From Trigonopsis variabilis (Eukaryota > Ascomycota > Trigonopsidomycetes > Trigonopsidales > Trigonopsidaceae), in the NCBI GenBank assembly GCA_003707065.3, contig PPXM03000001.1, forward strand, positions 1,364,001 through 1,428,000: DNA of 64,000 bases, read 5' to 3'. The translations under genes were made by a program, and so were the position numbers. Of this stretch, positions 54,068 through 63,809 are shown in pieces. Each line of letters begins with the position of its first letter. Within the stretch, counting starts at the first letter, position 1. The notes under the pieces were generated by a model. The model was not told the DNA's origin. It ran no database searches and was given only the letters and a program-made list of their open reading frames with translations.

Positions 54068-55078
54068 ATGTCTCGTTGGCGTCATCTTCCCGCTCCTCCG
54101 TCTCAGCTCCCTGTCTCTCGATTTAGTGCCGATTATGATAATTCACAGCGCCGAATTTCTCTATCGGCCACCAGTCTCCGCCGCCGTCCTTCTCTCCATC
54201 GTCGAAGCTATGCCCGCAATGCTGGTCAGATTCTCGTCGCCGGCGATGAGAATCCTCCCTCGCCAAAGTCACTGGAGCTTCGTCTTTACTCAGATAAGCT
54301 CGAGGATGTATCTCCTGCAGGCAGAGGGTCCCTAGCGGCTCTTCAATACAGAACTTTGGTTTTGATCGATAGAAGAGGAAGCCGCCTGTCTCCCATTGTT
54401 GCTTCTTCTACAAGCCCCCCTCCACAGTACTCTTCTCCGGCCTTCTCTTCTCTTACCATGGAACCTTCTTCCTTTTCTACTCCTTCAAATCCCCTCTCTC
54501 TTGAAGATCCCCTTTCTGCTTCTTCTGACGGTCTTCGGTGGAGTCATTTCCTGCCAGAAGACGCCCATTTCCTGGAGTACTTGCCCTCTGCGCCCATTCC
54601 CTCATCTATTTCGGTATCCATTATCGCCTTCAATCCCTCTCCTGTCACCATCTCAAAAATCCGGTTGGCTCGTACCGACCCCGCGTGTTTCACTTTCATC
54701 TTCTTTTCTCTTGAAACGAGAGCTTTCCGCAAAAGTGTCGACTGGAGCTGTTTTGCCAGCCCCCGCTCGTCTTGGGCTGATATCAACCCACGCGATATTG
54801 TGCCAACAGCAGCAGAGATCAAACTGATCCCTGCGACGTCTGACTCTGGTGGCTTGTCCCCTTCCGCTATTGCTCCAGACATAGCGTCTCGTCCCCCAGA
54901 CGGTCCTACCGTCATCAAGGTTCCTCGCTTCCATTCCGACTGCAACCAAACAGTCCTTCTCTCCACAGCCATCACCGCTCGTTTCGCAATGATGGTATCA
55001 CTGGCAGACGCTTCCGCCTATTTTTCTTTCTACGGGTGCGCAGGCTGCCACTCCTCATCTGTCTGTACGCCCAGGTAG
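54068..55078 (+). CDS. Hypothetical Ser/Pro-rich protein
   Basis: A 336-codon single frame from an ATG, without a family I recognise. The first 50 residues are basic (RRISLSATSLRRRPSLHRRS). The middle is Ser/Pro-rich and the C-terminus has a few Cys. Third codon positions favour T and C, and the frame reads more naturally than the opposite-strand frame at 54544-54975. The length argues for a real gene, but the C/T-rich composition of the region also lengthens chance frames. Undetected introns are possible in the last third. No domain, membrane segment or signal peptide is evident. Confidence 0.45.
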   Translation: MSRWRHLPAPPSQLPVSRFSADYDNSQRRISLSATSLRRRPSLHRRSYARNAGQILVAGDENPPSPKSLELRLYSDKLEDVSPAGRGSLAALQYRTLVLIDRRGSRLSPIVASSTSPPPQYSSPAFSSLTMEPSSFSTPSNPLSLEDPLSASSDGLRWSHFLPEDAHFLEYLPSAPIPSSISVSIIAFNPSPVTISKIRLARTDPACFTFIFFSLETRAFRKSVDWSCFASPRSSWADINPRDIVPTAAEIKLIPATSDSGGLSPSAIAPDIASRPPDGPTVIKVPRFHSDCNQTVLLSTAITARFAMMVSLADASAYFSFYGCAGCHSSSVCTPR

Positions 55079-55265
55079 GCGGCGGCTTATCATCGGTCAT
55101 TTGCGATTTTGGAGTCATCATTTCTACGTTCAGTAATTAATCTTATAGCTTGTCTTTGACGGTTCGTATGTAAATTGCTATTCAATGCGTGCCTTGTCTG
55201 AAACAGCAACATACCTGGCGAGCATGCCGCTGCCTGAGACGGGACACTTTACACATATACACTTA

Positions 55266-56960
55266 TTACGCCCGCATTCCCTCAGCCGCCGGGGTGCATC
55301 TGATAACAGCGTCAGACCCATTGCCCTTGGCCTTTGGGGCAACTTGGACGATCCTGGCATCGTAGCCGTCTTCATAAATGTTCATCAAGTCGTCGTCGTC
55401 ATTGTCGTCATCCATGGCAAGCTCGCTCCATGACCGGGTGAACTCAAATCGTCGTCCACTGTAGACCTTGGGAAACGAGGGTTGCAAGACCGAGACAGGG
55501 ACCGAACTGCTTGGGCCAGCCCTCTTACTCTGGCTCCGAGCTAGGACTCCATCGATAGACAGGCGCTCAAATGCTGATGCTAGACCAGATCCACGCTTGT
55601 CGATGGCTATTGGGGCAGGAGTCCAGAAGGAACCATCAGGAGTAACCAGAGTTGATTCTGAGGTCGTGCTCGACGTAGATTCAAGAGCGCTCTTTGGATT
55701 AACGACCCTTGTAGGAGGAGTAAAGTTATTGTAGAGATTCCATTCCATGGGATCAAATTCGAAAGCCCGAGTTGCCTCCGCGAGCGAGGGCGTCCTCAAA
55801 GGTTCTCTGTCAGCCGTAGGCAAGTTTAGATCAGAATCAGCCGCATCAAACAACAACTCCTGGTAGTTGTTCTCGTCTTCATCAACATCAAACAGTGCTT
55901 CGTCTCCAGCGACGGCTAGTTCATCATCATCGTCGTCATCAGTGGTCCACGATACCACACTTTCCACGCACGACCTCAACTTTGCCAGATCACGGTTCTC
56001 CGGGTCAAGAGCAAGGGCGTGGCGAAGGGTCTGGAAGGTCTCAAACGACATTGAAGGGAAAATGTCAAACAAGGCTTGTCGATCGCAAGCATAGTCCATA
56101 AACAGCTTGTCCGAGGGAGAAGCAGATGCAAACGGGTTTCTTCCAAAGAGCACGTTCAGGATACAGATACCGACAGCCCAAATATCAACTTTTTCCGGTT
56201 CATGTTGAGGCTCAGGAACGGACTTATCCAAGAGTTCTGGAGCCATGTAGCGCTCAGATCCAACGTTAGTGTCATGCGATATCTTACTTGTAGTTGCCAA
56301 TCCCCAGTCAGCCAATTTGAGAACTTTATCAGAGGTCAGAAGGATATTTTCAGGTTTAATATCGCGGTGATAAATTCCTTTGGAATGCGCATATTGGACA
56401 GCATCAATCAATTGGAGAATGAGCGGCTTTATGTCTGCCGGTCCGATCTTCCGGGCCAAGATTGCCTCGTAGAGGTCACCTGCGGCACAATATTCAAGAA
56501 CCAAAAAATGGCAATGCTCAGTTTTGAAGGCATCGAGGAATCCAATTATGTTGGGGTGTTTTCCCAGTAATGCATGGATCTTCAGTTCAAGGTTATATTC
56601 GGCCTCTGAGAGCGGCGTGACACGGGAAAGGTCATCATAGTCGTTAGATTCCGTCGGAGAACAGTCAGCCTGGTCAGGTTCCTTGCCATCTTTATCATTG
56701 TTACGTAAACAGGTCTTTGCCTGATCAGAATCTATTTCATCGTCTATAGGCTTGGTTGAAAAGCCACGGCCTGCTTGATTTGGCAGGGGTTCCGAGCGGG
56801 AATAGAGACATTTGATGGCCACATAATCATCATTATTCTGAGTATCGGCCGCTAATGAGACCAATCCAAACGAACCAGTGTTTATATCCGCAACCCATCG
56901 GTACCGGCCACCCAGGAGAGCGCCGGCCTTATAGGCACCGTACTCTGCAGGACAGGGCAT
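55266..56960 (-). CDS. Ser/Thr protein kinase of the Ran1/Ksp1/Sks1-like group
   Basis: A single-exon 564-residue kinase. The N-lobe has a glycine loop NTGSFGLV (27-34) and VAIK with the ATP-binding Lys50. An acidic, polar insertion of about 60 residues lies between beta3 and helix C. The catalytic loop is YHRDIKPEN with Asp200, and the APE motif is at 240-242. The metal-binding motif reads DWG (218-220) instead of DFG; Asp is kept, so activity is likely. After about residue 340 the protein is acidic and Ser/Thr-rich, with no second domain. The fold and KGIYHRDIKPENILL resemble fungal Ran1/Pat1, Ksp1, Vhs1 and Sks1, which regulate nutrient response or meiosis. A one-to-one assignment is not possible here. 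Confidence 0.85.
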   Translation of the reverse strand: MPCPAEYGAYKAGALLGGRYRWVADINTGSFGLVSLAADTQNNDDYVAIKCLYSRSEPLPNQAGRGFSTKPIDDEIDSDQAKTCLRNNDKDGKEPDQADCSPTESNDYDDLSRVTPLSEAEYNLELKIHALLGKHPNIIGFLDAFKTEHCHFLVLEYCAAGDLYEAILARKIGPADIKPLILQLIDAVQYAHSKGIYHRDIKPENILLTSDKVLKLADWGLATTSKISHDTNVGSERYMAPELLDKSVPEPQHEPEKVDIWAVGICILNVLFGRNPFASASPSDKLFMDYACDRQALFDIFPSMSFETFQTLRHALALDPENRDLAKLRSCVESVVSWTTDDDDDDELAVAGDEALFDVDEDENNYQELLFDAADSDLNLPTADREPLRTPSLAEATRAFEFDPMEWNLYNNFTPPTRVVNPKSALESTSSTTSESTLVTPDGSFWTPAPIAIDKRGSGLASAFERLSIDGVLARSQSKRAGPSSSVPVSVLQPSFPKVYSGRRFEFTRSWSELAMDDDNDDDDLMNIYEDGYDARIVQVAPKAKGNGSDAVIRCTPAAEGMRA

Positions 56961-57910
56961 AGGATCAAAACCGTCACCAATGCTTTAAAAAAATTATCCA
57001 CAATGAAAAAGAATCAAATGACGAGCTGAGGTTGCCACCTGCGAAGTGCACAAGGGCAACCCTCTATCCAAGAGGCTTAGCGCTTAACGGCGAAAAGCTA
57101 AGCAGAGCTAGCAAGAGCCTAGAGTGAAGAGAAGCGTCTGGAAGGAGACGAGCGATAGAAGTGAGATTTGCACCAGAAAGATTATCGTGAACTTGAGAAC
57201 GGCAGAAAGAGGTGGGAGGATAGGTCTAGGACGTTGGGCCATAAATACCTCTTCCAATAGCTTCCACACCAATCGAGCAACGCAGTAGGGTAATCAGACC
57301 ATGATGCCCAACAACAGTTGGCGGGGGAACAACAAAAGCTACGCGCCTATAAGAATCACGTTCTGTTTCAAACTTCTTTATTCAAACTGCATGGTCTTAC
57401 GTTTAACCCAAGCTCGTTGTGTTATGGGTGTTTGTTGTTTTTGTTATTATGGCTTGTTTTCTTTCTGCCGTGACTCACATCCTTTCTAGTATCACCTTAT
57501 CGTAACCCAAACCGGCCTGATAAGCAACAACGCGAGACACGATATTAAGCAATAGAGTATTTGTATCAGTGATCGATTTCACCATTTCATAATCACATTG
57601 GTCATTCAGCCTGTAAGCTGGACAAGGGAAAAAGAAAGCAACAATATCATTTAAAAGGTGTGATTAATTTAGAATGGTCTCACGGCAGGTTTGCGTCATG
57701 AATTCGGTGGAACGGTTCTAGATCCACCGACTTGCATCGGGCGACGAGACGTCCCAAAAGGCGTTCAACCATACAAGACGTAGCGAAGAGAAATTCTTGT
57801 AGGTGACTATTAAATATGGTTGACTGGGAGGGGCAGCAGGCCTGTCAAATCAGATCTGTCCGTTTGGTTGGCCTTGATATTGTCCCACATCCTATCCATC
57901 CTTTCTCACC
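56961..57910. other. Divergent kinase / ATG33 promoter region
   Basis: 950 bp with no supported gene. The kinase-proximal part is purine-rich (57115-57230), as in a long leader. Nothing else was recognised. Confidence 0.5.
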
Positions 57911-58531
57911 ATGACGACCACCATCTTGAAAGTTCTTGGAACTCTCTCTTTGGGCTGCGTTTCAGGAGCAATCGCATCATTCTCTCTGGTTTCTATCCCG
58001 TCTTTAGTTGACATTCCTCCCGCGCCGGCTTCCAAAGCGTTTTCAAATGCTGTTAGTGGATTGAAGAAGCTGGTAGGCATTCTGGCGGCCGCGTCATGCA
58101 CCTGTTTCCTGACAGCTTTTATTCTGGCGCCTCCTTTTCAGCGCCACCCTTATCTATTATACTCTGCTGTAATTAGTCCTCTTCTCTACGTCTATGGGTA
58201 TGGAGTCTTGGGTCCCTTGGAACAAGCTGTTGCAAAGACCTACCGCTCACATCCCCAAGATCATCCCCTTGGCCCTAAACTGGATCTACCTGATCTTTCC
58301 GATGAAGCCGATGCAGATGAACCTAGCAATCTCGGCGACTCGACCTACGTCGGCTTGGGACCTAGAAAATCGCCACCCGACGTTGCCAGTTCCACGACCT
58401 CCGAGAGCGACGATGATGCCCTCGCTGCTTTAGAAATCTCGCGGTGGAAGGAAAAAAGCTGGGTCGCGCTAGGCATTTCGTTTTTCGGCTTTTTCGTTGC
58501 TACGGTAGGCATCTTTGGCGACCTCAAATAA
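57911..58531 (+). CDS. ATG33: Atg33-like mitochondrial outer-membrane protein
   Basis: Yeast Atg33 is a small membrane protein needed for mitophagy in stationary phase. Single exon, 206 residues, close to the yeast length. Hydrophobic segments lie at about 5-28, 55-78, 84-100 and 183-203. The segment between TM2 and TM3 reads APPFQRHPYLLYSAV, matching the APPxxRHPYLLY signature of Atg33. A polar, acidic linker (about 115-180) separates the third and last segments, and the C-terminus is VATVGIFGDLK, like the IGVYGE end of Atg33. Assignment is by signature and topology; overall identity looks modest. Confidence 0.8.
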   Translation: MTTTILKVLGTLSLGCVSGAIASFSLVSIPSLVDIPPAPASKAFSNAVSGLKKLVGILAAASCTCFLTAFILAPPFQRHPYLLYSAVISPLLYVYGYGVLGPLEQAVAKTYRSHPQDHPLGPKLDLPDLSDEADADEPSNLGDSTYVGLGPRKSPPDVASSTTSESDDDALAALEISRWKEKSWVALGISFFGFFVATVGIFGDLK

Positions 58532-58679
58532 GTCTGTTTTGCTTATGCATGGATTGGTTATAGGAGTATCTGATTTCTCGACTGCTTTTTCGTATTTTGC
58601 ATGCTTTTCTTGTAGTTTTTACTTTATCCCTTGACAGCTTTGCCTATCCCACCTGAGCATGCTCCGCACACAATCCCCA

Positions 58680-58686
58680 TCACGTG
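58680..58686. promoter_or_regulatory. TCACGTG box immediately upstream of UTR4
   Basis: TCACGTG lies 22 bp before the UTR4 ATG. Cbf1, which binds this core, controls sulphur amino-acid genes with Met4/Met28 in yeasts, which would suit a methionine-salvage gene. Motif evidence only. Confidence 0.35.
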
Positions 58687-58708
58687 CGCTAGGCACCGTC
58701 CTATTGCC

Positions 58709-59513
58709 ATGAAATATCTACTCTTGGATATCGGTCAGTCGAGGCCTTTATAATACAGTATTAACGAACAGAGGGGACAGTTTGTCCAATTTCTTTTGTT
58801 CGTGATCATTTGGTATGTCTTCCCCTCTCTACTTATCATTCTAATGATAGTTCCCGTACGCCAAAGAGTCTCTTCCAAAGACTATAGATGCTTTTCTCAA
58901 TGGAGATTCCAGCGAAGAGTTCAAACAGATCTACATGAAATTCCCGTCATCGGCAAGGGAGTCGAAGGCAGCGTTTATAGAATACTTTGATAATCTGACT
59001 GATATCGATTCGAAAGCCTCCGAATTCAAGCAGCTGCAAGGTTATCTATGGAAAAGCGGATATGAAAACGGAGAAATAAAGGCTCCTGTTTATCCAGATG
59101 TTATCAAGCTATTCTACTCCCTTGCGTCTGGTAATAACTGGAAGATCCACATTTACTCCTCGGGCTCAATTGCTGCCCAGAAGTTGCTATTTGCTCATAC
59201 AGATGCGGGCGACCTTACGAAATTTATCTCTGGATACCATGATCCTTCCACGGTGGGACCAAAACGGGTTTCTGAATCCTACACCAATATCGTTCACTCC
59301 CAGTCCGGGTCTGAGCCCGGAGACTGGATCTTCCTTTCAGACATGGTTGCTGAGATAGTCGCTGCTCGTCAGGCTGGACTGCATGCCCACGTAATTGTGC
59401 GCCCAGGAAACATTCCTTTTGAGGAGCAGGCCGAAGGATTGACCAAGGAGCGGGTTGTCAAAGACTTTGGAATCTACGACCTAGTCGACGCCATACCTGA
59501 GCTAGACAACTGA
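58709..59513 (+). CDS. UTR4: Enolase-phosphatase E1 of methionine salvage
   Basis: A bifunctional HAD-family enzyme that enolises and dephosphorylates the diketo intermediate of methionine salvage. Three exons (58709-58733, 58772-58812, 58851-59513) give 242 residues, as in the family. Both introns are 38 nt; the first has donor GTCAGT, the second GTATGT with CTAATGATAG. Joining gives MKYLLLDIEGTVCPISFVRD, where the usual DxEGT nucleophile motif is DIEGT, then HLFPYAKESL. Later motifs are HIYSSGSIAAQKLLFAHT, ISGYHDP, FLSDMVAEIVAARQAGL and VRPGN. All HAD motifs are intact. Confidence 0.94.
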
Positions 59514-59617
59514 CTATGATGATAAAACAAGCTACTTAGAATGTTTATATACTAAAAACTTCATTGCATTTCATAAATCTATTAAACATAACCGGTAAGA
59601 ACCCCAGAGTAAGCTGC

Positions 59618-60493
59618 CTATTGACCCTTGTGATGCTTCTTTCGTGCGTGCTTGGGGGGAGGAGGGACCTCGGAAGAGTCGTTCCAAGGAAGTTGAATAC
59701 CCTCTGGTGCCCAGAATGAGTTCTCTGGAGTGGCCACACCAGCGTATGCATTGTACCAGGCAGTGAAAGCCGTGAAAAGTCCAAAGTATCCGCCGGCTTG
59801 GATGGTCTTCAATCCACCGGTGTGAGATGCATAAAGATGTCCGACACCAAGGAGAAGGAATGTGATATCGAGGAGGAGGAACATACCAAAGAGAGCAAGA
59901 GTAGATTTGACAGTGAGCATGAGAACAATAAAGGTAAAGATGAACCAAGCGAGTAAAAAGAAACCCAGTGCATTGTTCAGCATCTTCTCGTCATCGCCAT
60001 AAGCAGAGACAATTCCAAATGTATCGGTTTCGATAGCAGCAAATGAAAGCCAAAAGCCGCCGTAAGAGGCAAAAGCGAGGGCACCAAAGGTGTTTTCAAG
60101 AGCCATCTCCCACATACCAGCAAGAAACTGGGCAACGCCACCGTAGAAGAAAGCGAGACCCACGACTACATTAGGAACCGTCACATCGCGGGCTTGGACA
60201 TTGACCAAACTGAGGACAAAGGTCGTCAACGCGAAGGCACTCAACCCAAGAGGAGCAGGGTTAGCAAATTTCCTCGACGGAGGAGGAGCAAGACCAGTCG
60301 TCAAGGTACCGCCGAAAGCCTTAAGGATATCATCTTTAGCGACCCGCGATCGTCCCAACCAAATGTAGTTTTCGTCATCGCTGTCTATAGAAGATTCTTT
60401 CTTGAGATTAGGAATTTGAGCTTCAATATCATCATTGTGCAACCCTTCATTATCCACAGTTTGTTTGTTTTCGATTTGAGAAACGTCCGACAT
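59618..60493 (-). CDS. Acetate/ammonium transporter of the Ato/Gpr1/Fun34/YaaH family
   Basis: A plasma-membrane monocarboxylate (acetate) transporter or channel with six TM helices. Single exon, 291 residues, started at ATG 60493-60491 (MSDVSQIENK); the frame upstream has no ATG. A polar, acidic N-terminal 60 residues is followed by the signature NPAPLGLSAFALTTF (78-92). Six hydrophobic segments follow, with FYGGVAQFLAGMWEMALENTF and AYGGFWLSFAA-type motifs, and then a basic tail (HARKKHHKGQ). The polar tails may carry regulatory phosphosites, as in Gpr1. Yeast Ady2, Ato2 and Ato3 cannot be distinguished here. It is convergent with UTR4, with 104 bp between stops. Confidence 0.93.
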   Translation of the reverse strand: MSDVSQIENKQTVDNEGLHNDDIEAQIPNLKKESSIDSDDENYIWLGRSRVAKDDILKAFGGTLTTGLAPPPSRKFANPAPLGLSAFALTTFVLSLVNVQARDVTVPNVVVGLAFFYGGVAQFLAGMWEMALENTFGALAFASYGGFWLSFAAIETDTFGIVSAYGDDEKMLNNALGFFLLAWFIFTFIVLMLTVKSTLALFGMFLLLDITFLLLGVGHLYASHTGGLKTIQAGGYFGLFTAFTAWYNAYAGVATPENSFWAPEGIQLPWNDSSEVPPPPKHARKKHHKGQ

Positions 60494-63400
60494 ATTGAAT
60501 AGCCAGTGCACAGACCGTTGAGGAAATCGACAGGATTTTATATTGCACGCCCCTACGGAGAGATGGGTACTGAAGAGGGGTACCAACGCCGCATCCCCTG
60601 TTTGGGCGTGAGGGGTAGAGGCTTCGCTGTTCCTTCTGCCCAGGTTGCTACCCCGCGAGACTCCCTTCTAACGTAAGCAACGTTTTCTGTATTGATTGGG
60701 AGCAATAGCCTTCAGTGGTAGTAAAACTTTAACGGATGACATTTGTTCAGACTCTAAATTGAGATCCAGAATCCAGAGAAAAGCACTATTAGTGTTTGTT
60801 GACACTAACTTTATTATTTTTGTCGTTTTGTTTGCTACAATCGGGTTTAACGTGGTCCGATCCAATGGCGGTGTCCAAAGCAACAGCTGCTCACACCACC
60901 CCCCGTGGTGGTGCTTGGCCTTCTTCGACTCCATAAACAGCCTCCGCCACTACAATGACAACTCGATCTGTCACCGGCTTTATGTGGGGTAGAGGTAATG
61001 AGCCGTAGATCCCATAACGTCTTTTTTTTGGTGGGTCTACTTCTTTCTGGCTGTGAGCCCAGAGTACAATGGCGCTGTCGATTCAGGAATCACGCTTGAT
61101 CGGTTTACGGTCCTTGAGAAATATTAAATCTGGTGTGAGAATTATGAGTTACGGTTCCCTTGCCCCGGATACGTAAGTGGTAATTCCGCCTTAAAGGAGC
61201 CCATCTCTTATACCCCACAGTTCGTCATCTATGTATCTTCCCCGCCTTGTTCAACCCGGCTTGATCCATTGAGCACGACCGAACGCTGTAGAGGATAAAA
61301 AAACTGCCGTTTATGTTTGCGCTTGTTAGTGACCATTATTCGTAAGTGTCCAATTGCTTTTTGAGCGTAATTCTGAAGTCATGCGCTTTGTCTCTTATAA
61401 CGCTGTTCCACTTACCGGGTGCTTTCTTCATCTTGACGTGATTTGTACGCTTGCTCTCCTTCTAACCGTTTACTCCCGGTTTTGGGTCCATATGAGATGA
61501 TCATGATCATGAGTTATTCTAGCCTTGGCGACCGTTTCTCATGCGATCACGTCTATATAGTGCCGTGTTTTATATTCATTGCTGTTGTCTAACGGCTTTA
61601 TCTCCATGTTTTACGGACTTAACTATAACGTCCGCCTACCGGTGACCGATGCACGCTCCTGAAAGTGCCCAGTTCCGTTCCCTTTTTCCCTTATACCGCA
61701 TCCAAGTGTATGCTTTATATTCACATTTACGTTCCAATCGTCGATTCGCTATGTTCGGGACCCCAACTGCACTCAATTAAAGCGACTGGTAGACACTTTC
61801 AGAGCCATGCATCTTGCTGTGACGTCCGAGACTGGTATTCCCGCGACCAATGCCCGTTTTCGAGAACTAAGCTATACGGATGTGTATCGTTTACAATACT
61901 AACACACATATAGAATCCGTACAAGCTAGGTATTCTATTTTGCGGGGAGCTTAGCTCAGAACAGGTGGCTATTCCTTGTTATTTGGAGGAGCAGTGTCTG
62001 CAAGCCGCATTGCAAGCACCCCACCGGAATCTTTGTTGCCCGGTGATGAGCATGTGTAAGACGATTACTTCTTCCCCTCAGCCTAAGCCCGTTTGGGAAG
62101 AAAAGAAATCGTGCCAAATAGAGGGAATCAACGAAAAAGCAAAGTAGTCTCCTCTTCACTGGCAACAAAGTAGTAACATTTGGATATAATTATTCTGAAG
62201 AGAACAAGGATTGCAATTGTCCTAAAGAAAGCAGTAAAAGTGTATGAAAGCAATATCTGGCTTCCGGTTCCAATGATGGTGAGAAATGTCCTCGACGCAA
62301 ATTATTACTATCTCGCCCTTCTCATTCGCCCTGGCCTGTGAATATTATGGCAGTCTGAAAGACGGAAGTCTTAACATACTTTCTGTTATCCTAAGAAGTG
62401 TAAGACTACCGCTAATAGTTCCCTTCTTGCGGCATCATTCTGCCATCCTTCTAGCAGGGAGCAAGTCCTTGTTCTGCCCTCTGTGGTGAGACATGTTCGT
62501 TGTCGTCGTCACATTCAAGTGTTTGATGGGGTATTGCAAAGAGCAGCAGAATGCGTCACAATGTCCCCATAACTGATCGATGACGTCCAAAAATGAAAAT
62601 GGGCAAAAAGAAGAATTACGCGTCCTTACAGGGTTCCAGGGTTCCATTGGAGCTGTGTCAAATTACCAGCGCTGCTTAAATTCTTCTTTGTGGAGGATCT
62701 CCTAGACTTGGCCAAAGCAACATGTGCAGCTCTAAACGGTCGGGACTGCTCCAAAAAAAATCCCAAATGTAGAGCCGTGTGTCCCGACGATATGCTCTGG
62801 ATGGCATCGGACGATATATCACACACTCTTAGGTCCCCACCTCTAAGACCTTGACTTCGCTTTACCCGGCTCACATATAATGCTATTACTTGTAGACTCT
62901 GCTCTCGATCAATTGCGACTCCTCTGTTCTGATATCCTATGACAGTATCTATGTAAAAGGGTCCGCCGATGGGGTAATTCTTCTTCTCTTACGCTCGAGG
63001 GTTGGTTCTCATTTCTCCTCTTGCCTCACGTCATATAGAGGCTTCCCACACATTAATGGCTCTTTGGATTCACTCGTTGATCTTTTGGAGGTAAAATTAT
63101 GCACTCTTCTTTCTAGCTTTCTGTCTCCCTTGATCCTTACATCGGGAGGGGTGGGAAAGGTGAACTGTATCCCCATGGGCCATGGACTTGTCGGGAAAAC
63201 ACAGAATAATGAAATTCTCAGGAATCCCATCAAAACAATGATCAAGCACACCAGAGATGGGTTTACCTGGAACCCATATAGAGACTTAAATAATATAACT
63301 CACCAAAACTCATCATTTGTTCGCCAACTCGGAGCTCTCGAAGGGGCGTGAGGCGAAGGCACCTTCATACAATCAAGTGAGAAGCTCTATATAGTCCTCA

Positions 63401-63727
63401 AGCTCATAGTCTTAAGTGAGAGGTAATATTTCTGTTCTCTAGTTGCATGCAGTGCCAGATTGAGAGATACGTCTAATGAGAGAACTTATTATAGGATGTT
63501 TTTGAGTTCCAGACTTACGTTTTAGCTACAAATGCTATCAATTAATGAATTAAAGCAGTTTTGCTAACATATTCTGCTCTAATCAGAGCGTACTCATCGG
63601 GTGAGTCTATCTTTGTCTGACGAAGTTCAAGTTTGGAGACGATGCGATTACGCTCGTAAATGCATAACATTTCGGCTTTTATGTTGCCTTATTTTGTGAA
63701 GGCAAAAAGTAACCATAGTTACAACAA
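60494..63727. other. 3.2 kb gene-poor stretch
   Basis: Between the transporter gene and the tRNA. No frame with family resemblance, no repeat array and no second tRNA was found. Short frames on both strands lack ATG or look random. A small C/G-rich stem (CACCACC...GGTGGTG) lies at 60894-60913. The first several hundred bases probably serve as the transporter promoter. Confidence 0.45.
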
Positions 63728-63801
63728 GGGCGCATGGTCTAGTTGGTTATGATTTTCGCTTAGCATGTGAAAGGTCCCCGGTTCAACTCCGGGTGCGTCC
63801 A
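63728..63801 (+). tRNA. tRNA-Ala(AGC)
   Basis: 74 nt, no intron. The acceptor stem GGGCGCA pairs with TGCGTCC and includes the G3-U70 wobble pair that identifies tRNA-Ala. The anticodon loop TTAGCAT carries AGC, read as IGC. The anticodon stem is TTCGC/GTGAA, and the T stem CCCGG/CCGGG with loop TTCAACT. A-box (TGGTCTAGTTGG) and B-box (GGTTCAACTCC) are present. The D stem is weak, with three pairs at best, and its GGTCTAGTTGGTTATGAT form is more like tRNA-Pro or tRNA-Val D arms than usual fungal Ala. Confidence 0.93.
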
Positions 63802-63809
63802 TTTTTTTT
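63802..63809 (+). terminator. RNA polymerase III terminator
   Basis: Eight T residues directly follow the discriminator base of the tRNA, the normal Pol III stop signal. Confidence 0.9.

Noticed and set aside
54544-54975. Minus-strand frame of 143 codons opposite the hypothetical gene at 54068
   Set aside because: Shorter than the plus-strand frame and less natural in codon choice; mirror image of a C/T-rich coding strand.
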